From Bacteroidota bacterium (GTDB lineage Bacteria; Bacteroidota; Bacteroidia; Flavobacteriales; Weeksellaceae), in assembly GCA_018266965.1 (NCBI GenBank), contig JAFDZJ010000345.1, positions 1 through 13,042 on the forward strand: a stretch of DNA of 13,042 bases, given 5' to 3'. This document shows positions 4,982 to 13,042 of this stretch, in pieces. Numbering within the stretch: position 1 is the first letter of the stretch; each line of letters begins with the position of its first letter. The translations under genes were made by a program, and so were the position numbers. The notes under the pieces were generated by a model. The model made no database searches, was not told the DNA's origin, and saw nothing but the letters and a program-made list of their open reading frames with translations.

Positions 4982-6811
4982 TTAATCTACATCTTTATTT
5001 AAAAATTTATTCTCTCTGATTTGCATTTTCCCTTTTTCGTCTTCCGATGCAAAAGAATTTATTTGCTGTTCGGAGGGATTGGAGCCTTCAATAGCGATAT
5101 TTTTTCTTCTAAATGCAGGTACAGTTTCAAAATGATTTTCGTTTTCGGAAGTTTGGTATCTGGAATTGAATTCTTTCAATTTATTTTTCCTTTCGATTAC
5201 TTTTTGAGGTGCTGTTGTAGCTTTGCTTATAAAAGAAAATTCGCCATGGGTTTGTACCAAAGGTTCTACTTCTTGGATTGTGTCGATTGTAGATTCTTGC
5301 TTTGCAATTGGCTCTGCCTCTTCCAATATTTCTTGGGTTTTTATTTTAAAAGCTGGAATATCAATTGATTCTGTATCCTGAGTTTCAAAATTGAATTCTA
5401 CAACATTTCTTTGTGTTTCAATGGCGGTAATAGTTTGAACTTCTTTTTTTTCAAAAGGTTCATCGGTATCAAAATCAAATACTATCTCTGTTTGTTGTTC
5501 GGATTTTCTATCATTGTCGTAGGAGAACAAATCAAGAGGTTCTTCTTTTCCAAAATCATCAAATGCAAAATCTTCTGTGGTTTCTATTTCGGAAATGGTA
5601 GTGCTGTGTTGTTCTACTGCCAATTGTTGATCCAATCCTGAATTGGAAAAACTGTTTCCGTTATTTGGAAAATCATCTTCTAATTTGAAAACATTTTTTT
5701 CATTAATAGTAACCGTTTCTTCTGCTATTGTTTCGGTTTTTTCCTCTCTCGATTTGAAAGGAGATTCTCTTCTCTCGATAGTATCGTTGAGGGTATATTT
5801 TATTTTTTCGGTTCCTATATCTATTTTCTTATGCTCTTTGGAAAAACCTGTTGCAATAACCAATACGCTGATTGCATCGCCCAATTCTTCATCTGTTCCA
5901 ACTCCGAATATGATGTCGGCGGTATTTCCTGCCTCTCTTTGGATATGATCATTGATGATGCCTATTTCGTCCATCGTAGCTTCTTCGTTTCCGGAACGGA
6001 TGAGTAGAAGAACATTTTTGGCACCTGTGATTTTGTTGTCATTCAACAAAGGAGAGTCCAATGCTTTTCTTACGGCTTCTTCTGCTTTGTTTTCGCCTGT
6101 TGCAGTTCCGGTGGACATAAGTGCAGTACCGGAATTTTGTAAAACAGATTTTGCATCACGGAAGTCAATATTGACATCGAAATAACCAGTAATAACTTCT
6201 GCCATTCCTTTTGCTGCGTTGGTTAGCACTTCGTCTGCTTTGGAAAATCCTTGTTTGAAACCTAGGTTTCCGAATTGTTGGCGGAGTTTGTCATTGTTAA
6301 TGACGATTAGGGAATCTACATTGTTTCTTAATTTTTCTAAACCCAATTCGGCTTGGTCTAATCTTCTTTTGCCTTCGAAACTAAAAGGTACAGTAACGAT
6401 ACCAACGGTAAGGATGCCCATTTCTTTGGCGATTTTGGCAATTACTGGTGCTGCTCCTGTACCAGTTCCGCCACCCATTCCGGCAGTTATGAATACCATT
6501 TTGGTATTTTGTCCTAGTACAGATTTTATTTCTTCCATACTTTCTATGGCTGCTTTTTCGCCAATTTCTGGATCAGCTCCTGCACCAAGTCCTTCGGTGA
6601 TAGATATGCCTAGTTGTACTTTGTTGTTTACTGGATTGTTGTCCAATGTTTGAGCATCGGTATTGCAAATAACGAAATCTACTCCAAAGATTCCTTTTTC
6701 GTACATGTGTTTCAAAGCGTTGTTTCCACCGCCTCCAACACCGATTACTTTTATGATTGATGAATTTCCTTTGTTCATTGCAAAAGTGAATTCTGTTGTA
6801 TTTCCTTCCAT
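4982..6811 (-). CDS. ftsZ: cell division protein FtsZ
   Basis: Tubulin-like GTPase that polymerises into the Z ring at midcell. The globular part (about residues 18-328) has the nucleotide loop VGGGGNNA (25-32), the tubulin signature GGGTGTG (113-119), the RRLDQAE segment (149-155) and the T7 synergy loop NIDFRD (214-219) with both catalytic acidic residues. A long acidic, low-complexity linker follows (about 330-560). The end shows VPAFRRK (564-570), matching the C-terminal peptide that binds FtsA, and a further charged extension of about 40 residues to the stop. A second similar motif, DIPAFKIK, lies inside the linker at 484-491. At 609 residues it is far longer than the 383 of E. coli but in keeping with Flavobacteriia. 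It lies 52 bp behind ftsA and one base ahead of yqeY. Confidence 0.98.
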   Translation of the reverse strand: MEGNTTEFTFAMNKGNSSIIKVIGVGGGGNNALKHMYEKGIFGVDFVICNTDAQTLDNNPVNNKVQLGISITEGLGAGADPEIGEKAAIESMEEIKSVLGQNTKMVFITAGMGGGTGTGAAPVIAKIAKEMGILTVGIVTVPFSFEGKRRLDQAELGLEKLRNNVDSLIVINNDKLRQQFGNLGFKQGFSKADEVLTNAAKGMAEVITGYFDVNIDFRDAKSVLQNSGTALMSTGTATGENKAEEAVRKALDSPLLNDNKITGAKNVLLLIRSGNEEATMDEIGIINDHIQREAGNTADIIFGVGTDEELGDAISVLVIATGFSKEHKKIDIGTEKIKYTLNDTIERRESPFKSREEKTETIAEETVTINEKNVFKLEDDFPNNGNSFSNSGLDQQLAVEQHSTTISEIETTEDFAFDDFGKEEPLDLFSYDNDRKSEQQTEIVFDFDTDEPFEKKEVQTITAIETQRNVVEFNFETQDTESIDIPAFKIKTQEILEEAEPIAKQESTIDTIQEVEPLVQTHGEFSFISKATTAPQKVIERKNKLKEFNSRYQTSENENHFETVPAFRRKNIAIEGSNPSEQQINSFASEDEKGKMQIRENKFLNKDVD

Positions 6812-6863
6812 TTGGATATTATTTTAGAGAGGTTTTGTAATAATTTAGTAATAATAGTATGTG

Positions 6864-8237
6864 TTAATCTTCTACGGCCTCAAAAAAAGCTTTGACTTTT
6901 GATAGAATAACTTCTCCAATTGATTTTTTATTTTTTTGTGTTTCTACCGTGGTTTCTACTTTTGTATCCATCATAACATCGGTTTTATTTTGTTCGTTTT
7001 CGTTTGATGTAATGGTGATTACAGGTTTGTTATTTTCTACTAATGGTTGTTCTGTTTTTGCAACAGGTTTTTTGTCTCTGATTTTCAAACTTTCCATTAA
7101 TAGTCCTATTCCGGTTGCATATTCTGGACTTTTCAGACTTTGATTTTTATCATTGGCAATATATTCATTAGCAAAACCCAATCTACTATCAAATCCAGTT
7201 ATGTAGCTGGTAAATTGTCGGATATGCTTCAAGTTGGAACCACCTCCGGTAAGTACTATTCCGGCAATTAATTTTTTCTTTTGTTCATAAGCTCCATAGG
7301 CTTTGAGTTCGGTATTTACCAATTCCAAGATTTCTTCTACTCTTGCATTGATGATTTGTGCAAGAGTCTTTGTGGAAATTTCTTTGTCTGGTCTGCTGTG
7401 TAATCCAGGAATGGTAACATAGGTGCTTTCTTTTTCCATTTCTGGTAAGGCTGACCCGAAATTTACTTTTAATTTTTCTGCATGATCAGCAATTATAGAG
7501 CAACCTTCTTTGATGTCGTCTGTAATGATACCTCCACCGTAAGGAATTACGCAAGTATGTCTAATAATATTGTCTTTGAAAATGGCAATATCCGTAGTAC
7601 CACCACCAATATCTACAATGGCAACACCTGCTTCTTTTTCCTCGTTGGTAAGGACTGCTTCGGAAGATGCTAATGGTTCCAAGGTTAGTGATTCCATTTC
7701 CAATCCGGATTCTTCAACACATTTCACAATGTTTTTTATACTCGACATTTGCCCAACAACAACATGGAATTTTGCTTCCAGTCTTGCTCCGTGCATACCG
7801 ATAGGATCATGGATTTCGCCTTGGGAATCTACTTTGTATTCTTGTGGTAATACATGTATAATTTCTTCTCCCGGCAGCATGACTAATTTTTTCACTTGGT
7901 CTTTTAGTCTTTCAATATCATCTTCTGTAATATAGGTTTCGGGTTGGTTTCTCATGATGTAATCCGAATGTTGTAAAGAACGGATATGTTTCCCTGCAAT
8001 ACCTACTGTTACCTGTTTTATGGTAACTCCTGCACTTTTTTCTGCTTTTTCTACAGCATTTTTTATTGAAGAAATGGTCTGCGAAACATTGTTTACAATT
8101 CCTTTGTTCACTCCCAGACTTTTTGCTTTTCCTGCTCCTAAGACTTCTATGTTGCCTTGTGAGTTTCTCCTGCCTACTATCACGACAATCTTTGTTGTCC
8201 CAATATCTAGCCCTACTGAATAATTTTGATTTTCCAT
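6864..8237 (-). CDS. ftsA: cell division protein FtsA
   Basis: Actin-like ATPase that tethers FtsZ to the inner membrane and recruits later divisome proteins. In the 457-residue form, phosphate loop 1 is GLDIGTTKIVV (9-19), phosphate loop 2 is DIGGGTTD (209-216) and the adenosine motif is TGGGSNL (330-336). The FtsA-specific 1C domain lies between the first two, with HDPIGMHGARLEA (143-155). A poorly conserved linker (about 388-437) leads to the C-terminal amphipathic helix IGEVILSKVKAFFEAVED (440-457), the membrane-targeting sequence. The reading frame stays open to 8417, but those 60 extra codons are lysine-rich, lie within ftsQ and have no FtsA character. The ATG at 8237 places the actin fold at the usual distance from the N-terminus. 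That start follows the ftsQ stop by one base (TAA-A-ATG). Confidence 0.97.
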   Translation of the reverse strand: MENQNYSVGLDIGTTKIVVIVGRRNSQGNIEVLGAGKAKSLGVNKGIVNNVSQTISSIKNAVEKAEKSAGVTIKQVTVGIAGKHIRSLQHSDYIMRNQPETYITEDDIERLKDQVKKLVMLPGEEIIHVLPQEYKVDSQGEIHDPIGMHGARLEAKFHVVVGQMSSIKNIVKCVEESGLEMESLTLEPLASSEAVLTNEEKEAGVAIVDIGGGTTDIAIFKDNIIRHTCVIPYGGGIITDDIKEGCSIIADHAEKLKVNFGSALPEMEKESTYVTIPGLHSRPDKEISTKTLAQIINARVEEILELVNTELKAYGAYEQKKKLIAGIVLTGGGSNLKHIRQFTSYITGFDSRLGFANEYIANDKNQSLKSPEYATGIGLLMESLKIRDKKPVAKTEQPLVENNKPVITITSNENEQNKTDVMMDTKVETTVETQKNKKSIGEVILSKVKAFFEAVED

Positions 8238-8238
8238 T

Positions 8239-9141
8239 TTATCTAACAATTTGATTTTTTTTATTTTTATTTTCTTTTTTTTCTGTCGTTTTGTTCTTTG
8301 TGATTTTCTTTTCTGGTTCTTTAGTATTTGTATTTTGTTGTGTAGTATTATTTTTAATGATTTTGATGTTGTTTGCCTTCTCAAATTCTTTTTTACTAGT
8401 TTGTAGTAGGCTGTCATTCTCTTTCAGATATGGATTGAGAGTGGTAACGATTTGGTTGTCAAACTTTACCGATATTTTAGCGTATTTTTGTGGGTCTTGA
8501 TAGACCAAAAATTTCTCAACAAATGATTTGAAACCTTTCAGTTTGAAATCTATGTTTTCCAAATCGCCTATCTCTACTTTGAAATTTCCATCACTAGTCA
8601 ATAGATTGTAGTTGTTGGCATTTTTTGTAATCCCTATAAAATATTTTTTGCTAAATGGGTCGCTATCAATTTTGTTAATTAATTCGGAAAGTGCTTTGTA
8701 TTCCGATTGTTCTACATTTCCCACCACCAACATACAAGGATAGGAGTAGTTACTAGATGTAGGAAATTCTCTTTGTTTTGCATCTACATAAAATTCTTTT
8801 TCTCCTTTGTGAAGTCGGAAAACCGGGATTTTTTGTTTGATGTCCACATGCAAAATTCCATTCAGTCCCAAATATACATTGGCACTATCTACCGCTGGTA
8901 AAGAGTTTAGCTTTTTCTCCATATTTGGAATATCAATACCTGCTATGGTATGTGTTGAATTGTATTTTTGAACTATTTGTCGAACATCTTTTTCATCTAT
9001 AAAATATACTGGCGATTGCGAAAGGTTCACTTCTATTTTGTCCATAGGTTTGTTGGCGAATCTCTTCAACGAGAAACTTAACAGAAACCCCAAAATGATT
9101 ACTGTAACCAATATCTTTAATAGTCGCCACTTGTTTTTCAT
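8239..9141 (-). CDS. ftsQ: cell division protein FtsQ/DivIB
   Basis: Bitopic divisome protein that links the cytoplasmic ring to the septal synthase. Residues 1-7 are basic, and a single membrane helix covers about 8-25. An extracytoplasmic region follows: a POTRA-like block (about 34-105), with the strand-helix pattern around IDEKDVRQIVQKY, PNMEKKLNSLPAVDSANVYL and GILHVDIKQKIPVFRL, then the FtsQ beta-domain to about 245. From about 260 to 300 the protein becomes a lysine-, asparagine- and threonine-rich low-complexity tail that is probably unstructured. Sequence conservation in FtsQ is low, so the call rests on topology, the POTRA pattern and the place between murC and ftsA. It lies 49 bp behind murC. 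The segment coding the tail also holds the translation start region of ftsA. Confidence 0.92.
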   Translation of the reverse strand: MKNKWRLLKILVTVIILGFLLSFSLKRFANKPMDKIEVNLSQSPVYFIDEKDVRQIVQKYNSTHTIAGIDIPNMEKKLNSLPAVDSANVYLGLNGILHVDIKQKIPVFRLHKGEKEFYVDAKQREFPTSSNYSYPCMLVVGNVEQSEYKALSELINKIDSDPFSKKYFIGITKNANNYNLLTSDGNFKVEIGDLENIDFKLKGFKSFVEKFLVYQDPQKYAKISVKFDNQIVTTLNPYLKENDSLLQTSKKEFEKANNIKIIKNNTTQQNTNTKEPEKKITKNKTTEKKENKNKKNQIVR

Positions 9142-9190
9142 GTGATGAATTTATTTATTAATAGTGTTCATTTTTTTCATTATATCACAA

Positions 9191-10549
9191 TTATTTGTTT
9201 CCTAACCAATTCATAATTGGGTCATAAAGTGTATCGATATTTCCTGCACCTACGGTAAGTAAAACATCAAATTCTTTATTCTTAATTTTCTCTAATGCTT
9301 TTTCCAACGAGCAGACTTCCTTGCGTTCCATTTGGATTTTTTCTAATAACCAAGCGGAATTTATCCCTTCAAAATCTTGTTGCAATTCTCTTGCAGGGTA
9401 GATGTCTAGTAAAAGAAGTTCGTCGGAATTGCTTAGGCTTCGTGCAAAATCTTCTGCAAAATCTCTCGTCCTGCTATACAGATGAGGTTGGAAAACTACC
9501 AATAGTTTTTTGTTTGGGAAAAATGTTTTTGCTGAACCAATTACTGCATCTAACTCGGTTGGGTGATGGGCATAATCGTCTATATATATTTTTCCATTGT
9601 CCAAGATATGTTTGGTAAATCTTCTTTTAATTCCTTTGAATTTGGATAAAGCAATTTTCAGTTTTTCTATTTCTGCTCCTATTCCTAGTAATATTGCTAA
9701 TGCAACTGTTGCATTTTCTACATTGTGAATACCTGGGATTTGCCATTCCATAGTTTGGGTTGGTAAATTGGGAGAGTGGAAATCGAAAATTGTTTTTCCA
9801 TTTTCCATTCTTAGGTTATCCGAATAGTAATCTGCCTTTTCATTTACGGCATACGATTGATATTTTCTTCCTATTTCCAGTCCTTTTCTTGCGAAAAGTT
9901 GTTGGTCGTTTTTCACTAAATTAGCAAAATCCGAAAATCCTTTTTCTATAGTTTCTTTGTCTCCATAGATGTCGAGATGGTCTGCATCTGTTGAGGTTAT
10001 AGCTGCCCAATTGGGATGTAAGTTCAGGAAACTTCTGTCGTATTCATCTGCTTCTACTACGGAATATTCATTACCATTAAATAAAAAATTGGAATTGAAA
10101 TTTTCCGATATTCCACCCAAAAAGCAAGAAAAAGGCAGGTCGATTTCTTTGCAAAGATGTGCAACTAGGGTGGAAGTTGTCGTCTTTCCGTGGGTGCCAG
10201 CAATTGCGATACAATTGGTGTTTTCGGTAATTAGTCCTAGTACCTTTGCTCTTTTTAGAATTTGAAAATCATTTTTTTGAAAATACTCCAAAATAGATAA
10301 TTTTTTTATTGCAGGAGTATAGATAATCAACGAATTATCTTGTTGTAGCTGAAGTATTTCATCGGTTACGACATCTTCATAATTAATTTTCAAACCTTCT
10401 TGTTCCAAAGTTTTTGTTAGTTTGGTAGGTGTTTTGTCATATCCCAAAACATTTTTACCAATAGAATGAAAATATCTTGCTAGGGCAGACATTCCTATCC
10501 CACCTATCCCTACGAAATAAAAATTTTGATATGTTGCTATGGATTTCAT
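9191..10549 (-). CDS. murC: UDP-N-acetylmuramate--L-alanine ligase
   Basis: Cytoplasmic ATP-dependent ligase that adds L-alanine to UDP-MurNAc, the first amino acid of the peptidoglycan stem. Domain 1 opens with the UDP-binding GIGGIGMSALA (14-24). The central ATPase domain has the P-loop AGTHGKTTT (117-125), EADEYDRSF (166-174), DADHLDIYG (188-196) and HNVENATVA (275-283). The third domain has DDYAHHPTE (324-332) and QPHLYSRT (354-361). These motifs are the MurC versions rather than those of MurD, MurE or Mpl, and all are intact. The 452 residues are of normal length. Spacing is 10 bp from murG and 49 bp to ftsQ, so it is part of the same transcription unit. Confidence 0.97.
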   Translation of the reverse strand: MKSIATYQNFYFVGIGGIGMSALARYFHSIGKNVLGYDKTPTKLTKTLEQEGLKINYEDVVTDEILQLQQDNSLIIYTPAIKKLSILEYFQKNDFQILKRAKVLGLITENTNCIAIAGTHGKTTTSTLVAHLCKEIDLPFSCFLGGISENFNSNFLFNGNEYSVVEADEYDRSFLNLHPNWAAITSTDADHLDIYGDKETIEKGFSDFANLVKNDQQLFARKGLEIGRKYQSYAVNEKADYYSDNLRMENGKTIFDFHSPNLPTQTMEWQIPGIHNVENATVALAILLGIGAEIEKLKIALSKFKGIKRRFTKHILDNGKIYIDDYAHHPTELDAVIGSAKTFFPNKKLLVVFQPHLYSRTRDFAEDFARSLSNSDELLLLDIYPARELQQDFEGINSAWLLEKIQMERKEVCSLEKALEKIKNKEFDVLLTVGAGNIDTLYDPIMNWLGNK

Positions 10550-10559
10550 TTCGGTCTAA

Positions 10560-11666
10560 TTAATTTTTTAATATTTCAATTATTTTATTTACGATTTGTT
10601 CAGTTGCATTGGGTTTAGCAAAAAACTCTATTGCTGTACTCATCGTAGTTCTTAATTTTTCATCGTCTGTAATATCAATGAGTGTATTCCAAAATTCATC
10701 GTCCATTTCTGAATCTTTTACCATTTTAGCTGCATTTTTTTCTACCAACGCTTGTGCATTTTTGGTTTGATGATCTTCTGCTGCAAAAGGAAACGGAACC
10801 AATAATACGGGTTTTCCTGCAATTGCTAATTCGGAGATGGCAATAGCACCTGCTCTGGACACAATGATATCCGCAGCCGAATATGCAACAGACATATCCT
10901 GTATGAATTCGGTCATCAATATTCCTTTGTTTTGTCCAGTGATATTGCTTTCCAAAAGAGATTTGTAATCAGTAGTGCCTGTTTGCCAAATTAGTTGAAT
11001 GTTTTTTGCATTCAGCGACTCTATATTTTTTTTCCAAGCGTTGTTTATTGTTCTGGAACCTAGGGAACCACCAACAGAAAGAATTGCTAATTTGGAGTTG
11101 TCTAGTCCCAATTTGGATTTTGCTATATTACTATCCATTTGTCCATCAATAATCGTTTGTCTTACCGGATTTCCCAAAAAATAAGTAGGGTTGTTATGAA
11201 AATATTTTTCCATACCAGGATACGCAGTAAAAACTGCTTTTGCTTTTTTAGCTAAAAAAACATTTGTCTTTCCCGGTAATGAATTTTGCTCTTGAACAAA
11301 AATCGGAATTCCCATTTTACTTGCTGTCCAAAGAGCGGGTCCACTTGCGTATCCTCCGGTTCCAATGGCTAAATCGGGTTGAAAATCTTTGATGATTTTT
11401 CGTGCCGCCAACAAGCTGGTGATAATTTTGTATGGTAATTTGAAATTTGATAGCAAATTACCACGGTCAAAACCTGCTATATTAAGTCCAATAATTTTGA
11501 ATCCTGCCTGAGGAACTTTTTGCATTTCCATTTTTCCCAAAGCACCAATGAACAAAAATTCGGCTTCTGGAAATCTTTTTCGGAATTCCTCGGCTATGGC
11601 TATTGCCGGAAAAATATGTCCTCCGGTACCGCCACCACTCAATAATATTTTTATTTTTTTGTTCAT
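10560..11666 (-). CDS. murG: lipid II synthase: UDP-GlcNAc:undecaprenyl-PP-MurNAc-pentapeptide GlcNAc transferase
   Basis: Peripheral membrane glycosyltransferase (GT-B fold, GT28 family) that adds GlcNAc to lipid I to form lipid II. The N-terminal domain has the glycine loop GGGTGGHIFP (11-20), a second loop TGGYASGP (103-110) and QEQNSLPGKTN (125-135). The C-terminal UDP-GlcNAc domain has NPVR (166-169), the third glycine loop GGSLGSRTIN (199-208), SRAGAIAISELA (270-281) with the donor-binding Glu, and PFPFAAEDHQ (291-300). The 368 residues are of usual length and no motif is missing. It sits 8 bp behind ftsW and 10 bp ahead of murC, indicating one operon. Confidence 0.97.
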   Translation of the reverse strand: MNKKIKILLSGGGTGGHIFPAIAIAEEFRKRFPEAEFLFIGALGKMEMQKVPQAGFKIIGLNIAGFDRGNLLSNFKLPYKIITSLLAARKIIKDFQPDLAIGTGGYASGPALWTASKMGIPIFVQEQNSLPGKTNVFLAKKAKAVFTAYPGMEKYFHNNPTYFLGNPVRQTIIDGQMDSNIAKSKLGLDNSKLAILSVGGSLGSRTINNAWKKNIESLNAKNIQLIWQTGTTDYKSLLESNITGQNKGILMTEFIQDMSVAYSAADIIVSRAGAIAISELAIAGKPVLLVPFPFAAEDHQTKNAQALVEKNAAKMVKDSEMDDEFWNTLIDITDDEKLRTTMSTAIEFFAKPNATEQIVNKIIEILKN

Positions 11667-11674
11667 TTTTTTAT

Positions 11675-12910
11675 TTATGCTATGTCATTAATTTCATCAA
11701 TAGACTGTTTTTTGCCAATTCCCTCCTCATCATAAACCTGTATTCTAGAACTCACATTCAGTACCAAGCCTAGTTGTATATAAGAGACCAATATAGATGT
11801 TCCACCATAACTAATTAAAGGCAACGGCTGACCTGTTACAGGGATTATGTTGATAGCAACAGCAATATTAACCGCCAACTGTACAAATATCATGATGCCG
11901 ATAGATACCACTAATAAAGTACCGAAAAATGTTGGCGTTTTGGTGGCGATTATGATTATTCTAAAAATTATAATCATATAAGTTGCTAGTAGAATAAATG
12001 CACCAAACAGACCGTATTCTTCCACTATAATTGCAAAAATAAAATCCGAAGCAGATTGTGGTAATCTTTGTTTCAATGCACTTTTACCTGGTCCTTTTCC
12101 TGTTGTTCCTCCATTGACAATCGCAGCTTTTGCTTGCATTACTTGGTAGTTTTTTGCTTTTGTAGCCTCGTCTTCTACATCTGTTGTTTTTTTGGAATCG
12201 AAAAATGTGTCTATTCTACTAGTCCAAGTATGCACCCTATTGTTTTTTATGAGGTCTGTTTTCATTGCAATTAATAAAAACGAACTAATAAAAATTGCTG
12301 CTATTCCCAAAAATCCTACAATATATTTCCAGTTGAGTTGCCCTATAATCAATACTATTGTAGAAACCATTAATATCATAAGTGCCGTGGAACCATTGTC
12401 TTTTGCAACCAGTAGAAAAACTATAATTATAGGTACAAAAATATAAAGTATATTTTCTATAATTAGTCTCTCTCTCTGTATTTTTTTGGTTAAATATCTA
12501 CACAGATAGATAATCAAAGTAAGATATGCAAAAGCAGAAGGTTGAAAGGCAAAAGGAGTTCCGGGAATTGCTATCCACCTAGAAGCCGAAGCTCCATCGA
12601 TGGTTTGTCCTGTAAACAAAGTGAAAATTAAAAGTATTACCATTACAAACAAAGCAATTGCACTTACTTTTCCAATAAATTCAAATTTGATGAATTGTAA
12701 GCTCCTCATAATCAGTAATCCAATTATAACAAATAAGGTGTGCTTGAAAATATGTACAGATGTTGTGCCTTTGCCAACAATATATTCCAGGTTGGAACTT
12801 GCGGAATATACAGGCAAAATAGAACAAGCTGAAATAAAGATTACAGCTATCCAAAGTACTTTGTCGCCTTTCAAAAATTCTTTTTTTTGTTCTAAAGTAT
12901 TGGGTTCCAT
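11675..12910 (-). CDS. ftsW: SEDS peptidoglycan glycosyltransferase FtsW
   Basis: Polytopic inner-membrane glycan polymerase of the SEDS family that works with a class B penicillin-binding protein at the septum. About ten hydrophobic segments are visible from residue 18 to 388. Signatures are GASASRWIAIPG (106-117) followed by FQPSAFA (122-128), SDFIFAIIVEE (288-298) with the conserved Asp at 289 in the position of the SEDS catalytic residue, and PVTGQPLPLISYGGTS (357-372). The large extracytoplasmic loop (about 220-287) contains a charged stretch KKTTDVEDEATKAKN. RodA is the main alternative, but the position between murD and murG points to FtsW. The 411 residues are normal. It lies 7 bp behind murD and 8 bp ahead of murG. 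Confidence 0.95.
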   Translation of the reverse strand: MEPNTLEQKKEFLKGDKVLWIAVIFISACSILPVYSASSNLEYIVGKGTTSVHIFKHTLFVIIGLLIMRSLQFIKFEFIGKVSAIALFVMVILLIFTLFTGQTIDGASASRWIAIPGTPFAFQPSAFAYLTLIIYLCRYLTKKIQRERLIIENILYIFVPIIIVFLLVAKDNGSTALMILMVSTIVLIIGQLNWKYIVGFLGIAAIFISSFLLIAMKTDLIKNNRVHTWTSRIDTFFDSKKTTDVEDEATKAKNYQVMQAKAAIVNGGTTGKGPGKSALKQRLPQSASDFIFAIIVEEYGLFGAFILLATYMIIIFRIIIIATKTPTFFGTLLVVSIGIMIFVQLAVNIAVAINIIPVTGQPLPLISYGGTSILVSYIQLGLVLNVSSRIQVYDEEGIGKKQSIDEINDIA

Positions 12911-12917
12911 TTTGCAG

Positions 12918-13042
12918 TTACTTGTTATTTGTTATTTTCAGTACTTCATTTTTGAATTGATTTCCTCTGTCTTCATAATTTTCAAACAAATCAAAACTTG
13001 CACAACATGGGGATAGCAATACAGTATCTCCTTTTTGTGCTA
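12918..13042 (-). CDS. murD: UDP-N-acetylmuramoylalanine--D-glutamate ligase, C-terminal end (partial)
   Basis: Only the last 40 codons and the stop are in the window; the rest lies beyond the right edge. The visible peptide contains GDTVLLSPCCASFDLF followed by ENYEDRGNQF. This matches the conserved C-terminal domain motif of MurD (SPxxASFD, then a few residues and RGxxF), which contacts the substrate carboxylates in the family. MurD adds D-glutamate to UDP-MurNAc-L-Ala in the cytoplasm. The stop lies 7 bp before the ftsW ATG, consistent with the usual murD-ftsW order and a shared transcript. Confidence 0.93.
   Translation of the reverse strand, partial: AQKGDTVLLSPCCASFDLFENYEDRGNQFKNEVLKITNNK

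Noticed and set aside
4982..6811. FtsZ length (609 aa) as a fusion or error
   Set aside because: The extra length is a disordered linker and a terminal extension, which is usual for FtsZ in this group. There is no second domain and no frame disruption.
8238..8417. 60-residue N-terminal extension of FtsA
   Set aside because: It lies completely inside ftsQ, is lysine-rich low complexity and has no counterpart in FtsA. The ATG at 8237, one base after the ftsQ stop, gives the normal distance to the first phosphate loop.
12918..13042. Unusual Cys-Cys in the MurD SPxxASFD motif
   Set aside because: The second residue of this stretch varies between Ala and Cys in the family as far as I know, and the functional Ser and Asp are kept, so I see no reason to flag it.

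Overview
The window is an AT-rich chromosomal segment whose genes all lie on the minus strand. It looks like a member of the Bacteroidota, class Flavobacteriia, possibly the Weeksellaceae. The evidence is a GLPGLI-family secreted protein, the gene order murD-ftsW-murG-murC-ftsQ-ftsA-ftsZ-yqeY without ftsI, ddl or murB among these genes, a very long acidic FtsZ linker, a FeoB followed by a FeoB-associated Cys-rich mini-protein, and a promoter-like element of the Bacteroidota TAnnTTTG type. The family-level placement is inference.

Layout, read in the direction of transcription (right to left). Positions 13042-4534 hold the 3' part of a division and cell-wall (dcw) cluster. It contains the last 40 codons of murD, then ftsW, murG, murC, ftsQ, ftsA and ftsZ, and ends with a GatB/YqeY-domain gene. 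Spacings are 1-52 bp. A strong Rho-independent terminator (4440-4474) closes the cluster. MurD and MurC (with MurE and MurF elsewhere) build the UDP-MurNAc-pentapeptide, MurG makes lipid II, FtsW polymerises it at the septum, FtsQ connects the divisome, and FtsA anchors the FtsZ ring to the membrane. Next comes a monocistronic GLPGLI-family exported protein (3405-4295). A regulatory stretch of about 330 bp without a gene follows (3077-3404), with a terminator-like hairpin, several dyads and a probable feo promoter. The ferrous-iron uptake operon feoA-feoB plus a 46-residue FeoB-associated Cys-rich membrane protein occupies 569-3076. The leftmost 568 bp contain no convincing gene. They hold an 8-bp tandem repeat at the very edge, a 54-56 bp tandem repeat whose units carry small hairpins with a compensatory base change, and a 16-bp A/T inverted repeat.

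The window is mostly ordinary core genome, and I see no defence system, prophage, insertion sequence or CRISPR array. The observations most worth a second look are the structured repeat array downstream of feo, the stacked dyads in front of feoA, a second C-terminal-peptide-like motif inside the FtsZ linker, and three gene junctions with the identical stop-one-base-start arrangement.
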